From positions 2,753,671 to 2,817,670 of the forward strand of contig CAJSYZ010000002.1 in assembly GCA_910574455.1 (NCBI GenBank): a DNA stretch of 64,000 bases, written 5' to 3'. Under the pieces are notes generated by a model. That model did not search any database, was not told the origin of the DNA, and saw nothing but the letters and a program-made list of their open reading frames with translations. The stretch comes from Trichaptum fuscoviolaceum. Lineage: Eukaryota > Basidiomycota > Agaricomycetes > Hymenochaetales > Trichaptaceae. A program made the translations under genes and the position numbers. Positions within the stretch are counted from its first letter, which is position 1, and each line of letters starts with the position of its first letter. Below are positions 60,101 through 64,000 of this stretch, in pieces.

Positions 60101-61758
60101 GTGTGGATTCGCCCGGTCCGTGTGTGGTGCTCGCGACGTCGAAGTCGCTTTCGCTGATGGCGGCCTCGCCTTCAGACTCACCGTCCGTCTCACCATCGGC
60201 GACACTCCATGGTCCACGTCTTGAGCTGCGCACGCTTCGACGAGCCTGTTGTGCCGGATCAGTGAGTGGAATGTCTGAGCGAAGAGCCTTGATGCGAGAC
60301 GCTACAATGCTCTGTGCAGACTCCTTGCGCGAGCGGACAGACTCGAGAGCGCGTCGGATCGCCGCGGTACGCTCTGCGTCTGCATGCGACCAAACCGTAA
60401 GGCAGACACCGTGGTATGTGATGCTACCTGCACCCCGCGCTTCTGTGCCCGCACCACCTAGATCGGGCGAGGTCTTAGGTGCGACATTCGTGTCGAGAGC
60501 GGATACGCTGCTTGGTCCCAGGTACGCTGAGGAGGGACGCGCATGGGTGTCGGCATATGAGTACGGGAAGGTGCCGTAAGAGGATAGCGCATTGGAAAAT
60601 CGGTTGTTGTCCGTCGATGTGGTCAAGACTGAGTTCCGAAGGGCTGAGAGACCAATAGTTGAGGGAGGTGCCAAGGGCGTGTTGGGAGCCGGTAAAGTAA
60701 ACGTGAATGTATGCACCGTTGAAGCCGGCTGCAGCGTGGACGCGATGATTTCGACTTCGCGGGTAAAAGAAAGCTGAAGCGAGAAAGGGAGAGATAGTCA
60801 GTAGAGCAATTTTGACGTCGATGCGGTAGGAGAGATCGTAGCTTAAGGCAAAATGCTAATAAAGATGTATTACTAACTTTTAGTGCCTTGCTCAACATTT
60901 TAGCTGTCTCCTGCTTCGACAGTGCGCCCGGCCCCTTCGACACCTCTGTCTGCGAGGTGTGGCCCTTCGTGACCTTTTTTTTCTTACCTCCACCAACGCC
61001 TGGACTGACAGTGCTCCCGAGCACCTCCGCTCTCCACCACCGACCAACAGCGCCGTCGGAGTGGGTCAGACCTTGGACTGCATCAGGATCGGCCAGCGTC
61101 CATGTCTGCGGACGCTTTGGCAAGCCACTGACGACGTAGAGACTGGCGAGCGGCATGGTGGGAGTAAAAGAAGGAGAGGGCGGGGGATTTTGCGCTGAAC
61201 GCGTCGACATTATGGAAGTGCGTTTTCGTCCGGGAATAGGTTCCATAGAGCTTCGGTGGGGAATGCCTAGCACCTGGGATGCCTTGTCGCGTCGAGGCGC
61301 GTGCGAGGCGGCTGATAGACCTCCAGCGACTGGGTTGTAAGGCAAGTTGGAGGCAATATGAATGGGGTGGGTTCAGACGGAGAAGTAGATAGATAAGACG
61401 TACTAGTCAATTCACTCTCTTCGCGTCGGTGCCCCTTTGCTGAAACAGCAGAGATAGAGAGAACTTCCTCCTTCGCGTCGTCGACAACAGCGTTTCCGTT
61501 CGCAGACGACTTGCTGTCCTTCTGGACGGCGGGCGACGCGTTTGTGTGTCCGTTAGCGGAGTTGGACCAGGCACCAAATACAGAGCCACGGTTGTTCCTC
61601 GAATTCGAGGCCGCTGTCGGCGGTGAGAGCCCAGTGTCGATGGCGGCGGCGGCGAAGCGGTCGTAGACACGAAGGGGCGCGTCGGCGCTGTCGGTGGCTG
61701 TCGCGATGGGAGGAGGACGATGGCGGTCACTGCGAATGTTGGCAGAGACGGTGCTCAT
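57182..61758 (-). CDS. DENN-domain protein (putative Rab GEF)
   Basis: The start at 61758 (MSTVSANIRSDRHRPPPIAT) opens a low-complexity head. The uDENN half has ITYHGVCLTVWSHADAERTA and later LTGDTVFWLPYALSLVSRHP and IYDLMRDYLTLSWARFSKDV. The cDENN core reads FTMWPLFKCLNIDNILSICE, LAPTGRILFFSRHPAMLGIA, YLVELRGWNGIALPSVHARD and IEDPGPWIIGLAAEM. A coiled coil follows (58250-58750: DARDDLETKIGRLSRRLNFL, ALTELERMREAMDKMEEERA), then a long Ser-rich tail ending IAKVQNGRVTV. DENN modules exchange nucleotide on Rab GTPases in membrane traffic; the target Rab is not evident. The product is about 1,300 residues over roughly ten exons. The ATG at 61776 would add only six residues. Confidence 0.85.
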
Positions 61759-62762
61759 TTTGATTTTGAATAACAAGCCTTAGCCTGGAGACGGGAAATC
61801 AAGGAACACGCTCGCTTCTATTGCACTAAACTGTACCCGTTCTCGTCGTCCGAGCGACTTGCACGCAGGATGCACTGAGCCCGGCGCCGACAGCGACAGC
61901 GAGCAGATACAGAGGAGCTATGATGAAGACGAAAAATGGCGAAAGAACAGCCAGAAAATGCAGCCATTCGCGTATTTGTACCTTGCGGAGGCAGTCCCGC
62001 TAGACACCCTTGGTGTCCCTAAGGAAATGGAGCTAAAATTCCATTAAAAATCCTACGCGCAAAACCTTCCAACAGAACATTCGGGACGAAATCCCTCAGC
62101 GCCTATTCATTTCCTCTAAATGACCCTCTTCGCTTAGCTCTGACAGCAAATGGCATCTTTTCGCTTAGCAGACTCCCTCGCGGGGTGCGAAGGTGTTTCA
62201 TATGCTATAGTCGTGTTGCCTGACGCGTCGGGAGCTCTCGATTCTGCGCGCTCTCGGGCTGACACGCTGGAGGTGAGTGCGCACCTTGACCGAATTCCCA
62301 GAGCTACCGCGGGCCATATTGCGTCGGCGGAAGTGAATAGACTTCAAAGAGCATAGGATATGCCAGTCTCAGGCTACTGCGTCCATCAGGAAAAAATCGA
62401 TTGTTCCTGGTGAGAGTCGGACTGTATTATACTAGCTGATATCGCATGAGCAAATCCGGCACAGATCCCACATTCAACGCCGCTGCCCTGCCTCTCCTTT
62501 TAAATGCTTCAGATAAAGAGAATCTATGTCTATATTATATTATAGGCTTCGTAGAGATCCACAGCCATCTTTTTACCATCTTTTCGTGCATTTTACATAG
62601 CTGTCGTTGGAAGGCAACAGAGGAAGCAAACGCCACTCCTTCCCGAAAAGGCAACCATGGTCCACCGGCCAACGCCGACCCCGGATCTGTGATGAAGTGT
62701 ATTGCGTCCATGGCTTGACTCCCTCCACACAGAACATAACAATATCCTACAGCGACGAGCTC
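61759..62762. other. Divergent intergenic region, DENN gene / NIPA transporter
   Basis: About 1 kb with no supported gene. Plus-strand frames at 61859-62047 and 62150-62356 have no partners or motifs. The region should hold both promoters. Confidence 0.45.
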
Positions 62763-64000
62763 ATGCATGCTCTCGTCGGTGATGCCGGTACACAAATATC
62801 TGTCGCTTGGGGCATCATAGTTGGACTTCTTGCCTCCTTTGTCCAGTCGTTAGGTCTTACAATCCAGCGCAAGAGCCACATTCTCAACCAGGGCTTGCCT
62901 GAAGACCAACAGCGTGTCGAACATAGAAGACCGTAAGTGTTTGTATGGCACGAATCTCGCAGCTTTGCTACAGTCTACTCACGGCTCTTGTAGGCTTTGG
63001 CTGCTTGGATTCGGCGAGCATTTCGTTATAGCTAGTGCATATGTGTGATTTACTAACCATTCTACGCAGCCATATTCATCTCCTCGAATATCCTTGGTTC
63101 CCTTTTCCAAATTGCCTCGTTACCCGTCGTTATTCTTGCTCCTCTTGGTGCAGTATCACTTCTCTGGAATGCCTTCTTCGCAAGACTCTTGCTTGGAGAT
63201 ACCTTTTCACCGTGGATGATCCTCGGTACAGTATTCATCGCCGGTGGAGCAGTCCTCATTGCAGTGTTCGGGATCGTGCCAGAACCTACACACTCGCTCG
63301 ATGACCTCTTACGCCTGTTTGGACGGGCGGCTTTCGTCGTGTACTTCTCTCTGCTGGGCCTAGTCGTGATAATCTGGCTTGTCGTCGTGAGTGCGCCAGC
63401 TCTTAGTTCGGTTTCTACTATTCGGCTTACAGGAACATCCTTTCACAGACTCATGCCACAGAATTCTCATTGTCACGAAACGTCCACGTACATTTGAGCC
63501 CTCCTATGTCACCAGCACCCCTATCACCTACGCCTACTTCGTTTCATGTCCCGTTGCATTCATCTGAGCGGGTGCCATCTGAAAGCACTCCGCTCATCGA
63601 CCGCAAGGCGTCAAATTCCTCACGACCGCCGACGCCTTTGTTGTTCCATGATCCTAAGGTCGAGCGAACGCGCCTTATGGTAGCGATTTCGTTTGCGTCA
63701 ATATCAGGCATATTGAGCGGAATGTGCCTCATCTTCGCGAAGAGCGGCGTAGAGCTCCTAATGCTCACATTAGGTGGCAAAAATCAGTTTTACCGTTGGC
63801 AAGCGTGGATCTTGCTTCTAGGACTTTTAATCTTTGCATTGCTGCAATTGTGGTACTTGCATAAGGGGCTAGTCTACGCCGACCCGACGATTGTCTGTCC
63901 ACGTGAGTGATCATTAATTATTCACGGTGCATTGGCAGCTCATGTTCTGCTTCTCTCTTCTTTTTCTCTGCTTCTTTGATTGTTTAGTTGCCTTCTGCTT
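62763..64000 (+). CDS. NIPA-type magnesium transporter, C-terminus outside window
   Basis: From the ATG at 62763 (MHALVGDAGTQISVAWGIIV) TM1 runs GLLASFVQSLGLTIQRKSHI, a hallmark of the NIPA / DUF803 family. After an intron comes LLGFGEH-type sequence, then AIFISSNILGSLFQIASLPV, VILAPLGAVSLLWNAFFARL and LLGDTFSPWMILGTVFIAGG. TM segments LLGLVVIIWLVV and, past a Ser/Pro-rich cytosolic loop, LMVAISFASISGILSGMCLI, WILLLGLLIFALLQLWYLHK and GLVYADPTIVCP follow. The last is the usual end of TM7 and its loop; an intron starts at about 63902. NIPA proteins carry Mg2+ and are predicted endosomal or plasma-membrane proteins. The long cytosolic loop (63480-63660) is larger than in animal members. Some exon joins near 62935-63070 and 63390-63480 are inferred. 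Confidence 0.85.

Noticed and set aside
61859..62356. Two plus-strand frames of 62 and 68 codons between the DENN and NIPA genes
   Set aside because: No domain, no splice continuity and no codon pattern beyond local GC content.

Overview
The window is nuclear DNA of a filamentous basidiomycete, most likely an Agaricomycete. Genes are dense on both strands and cut by many short GT-AG introns, mostly about 45-100 nt. Families present are typical of that group: a MARVEL-type protein, an AP-2 alpha subunit, VPS13, a DENN protein, an O-GlcNAc-transferase homologue and Ser/Thr/Tyr-rich secreted proteins. There is no operon structure, CRISPR array, phage or intact transposon. Intron positions were read from splice sites and frame continuity. 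Where exons are listed, the spliced length was checked to be a multiple of three.

Layout. 0.4-2.5 kb: MARVEL-like membrane protein and class 3 lipase (+). 2.7-5.1 kb: MFSD1-like transporter (-), divergent from mitochondrial ribosomal protein mS35 (+, 5.3-6.2 kb). 6.3-9.6 kb: two secreted proteins (-), one with a Kex2-like site and one rich in Tyr/Thr/Pro with tandem repeats. 10.6-12.8 kb: PP2A scaffold subunit A (-). 13.9-19.0 kb: OGT-like TPR glycosyltransferase (+). 19.1-19.9 kb: AGTRAP-like membrane protein (-), sharing a 248-bp promoter with the diphthamide gene DPH7 (+, 20.2-21.7 kb). 21.8-23.7 kb: TMEM135-like protein (-). 24.0-25.5 kb: DysF-domain protein (-), divergent from the Fe-S co-chaperone HSCB/Jac1 (+, 25.7-26.5 kb). 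27.0-28.1 kb: orphan Ser-rich gene with an in-frame TAG. 28.55-29.14 kb: N-terminally truncated LRR/F-box-like relic (-) next to an inverted-repeat structure. 29.6-33.8 kb: DEVH-box RNA helicase (+). 34.1-37.5 kb: AP-2 alpha (+). 37.6-40.8 kb: PH/C2/RasGAP protein (-). 41.4-42.7 kb: ELO fatty-acid elongase (-). 43.2-43.9 kb: a short five-exon orphan gene (-). 45.2-56.9 kb: VPS13 (+). 57.2-61.8 kb: DENN-domain Rab-GEF-like protein (-). 62.8-64.0 kb: NIPA-type magnesium transporter (+), cut by the window edge.

Most genes are single-copy housekeeping genes with no pathway link. A loose theme is membrane traffic and lipid handling (lipase, MFSD1-like, TMEM135-like, DysF protein, AP-2 alpha, ELO, VPS13, DENN), but nothing in the sequence shows joint regulation. 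The least explained stretches are 26.5-29.6 kb (orphan gene, truncated relic, repeat structure) and 6.3-9.6 kb (secreted proteins). I did not find a clear new multi-gene system.
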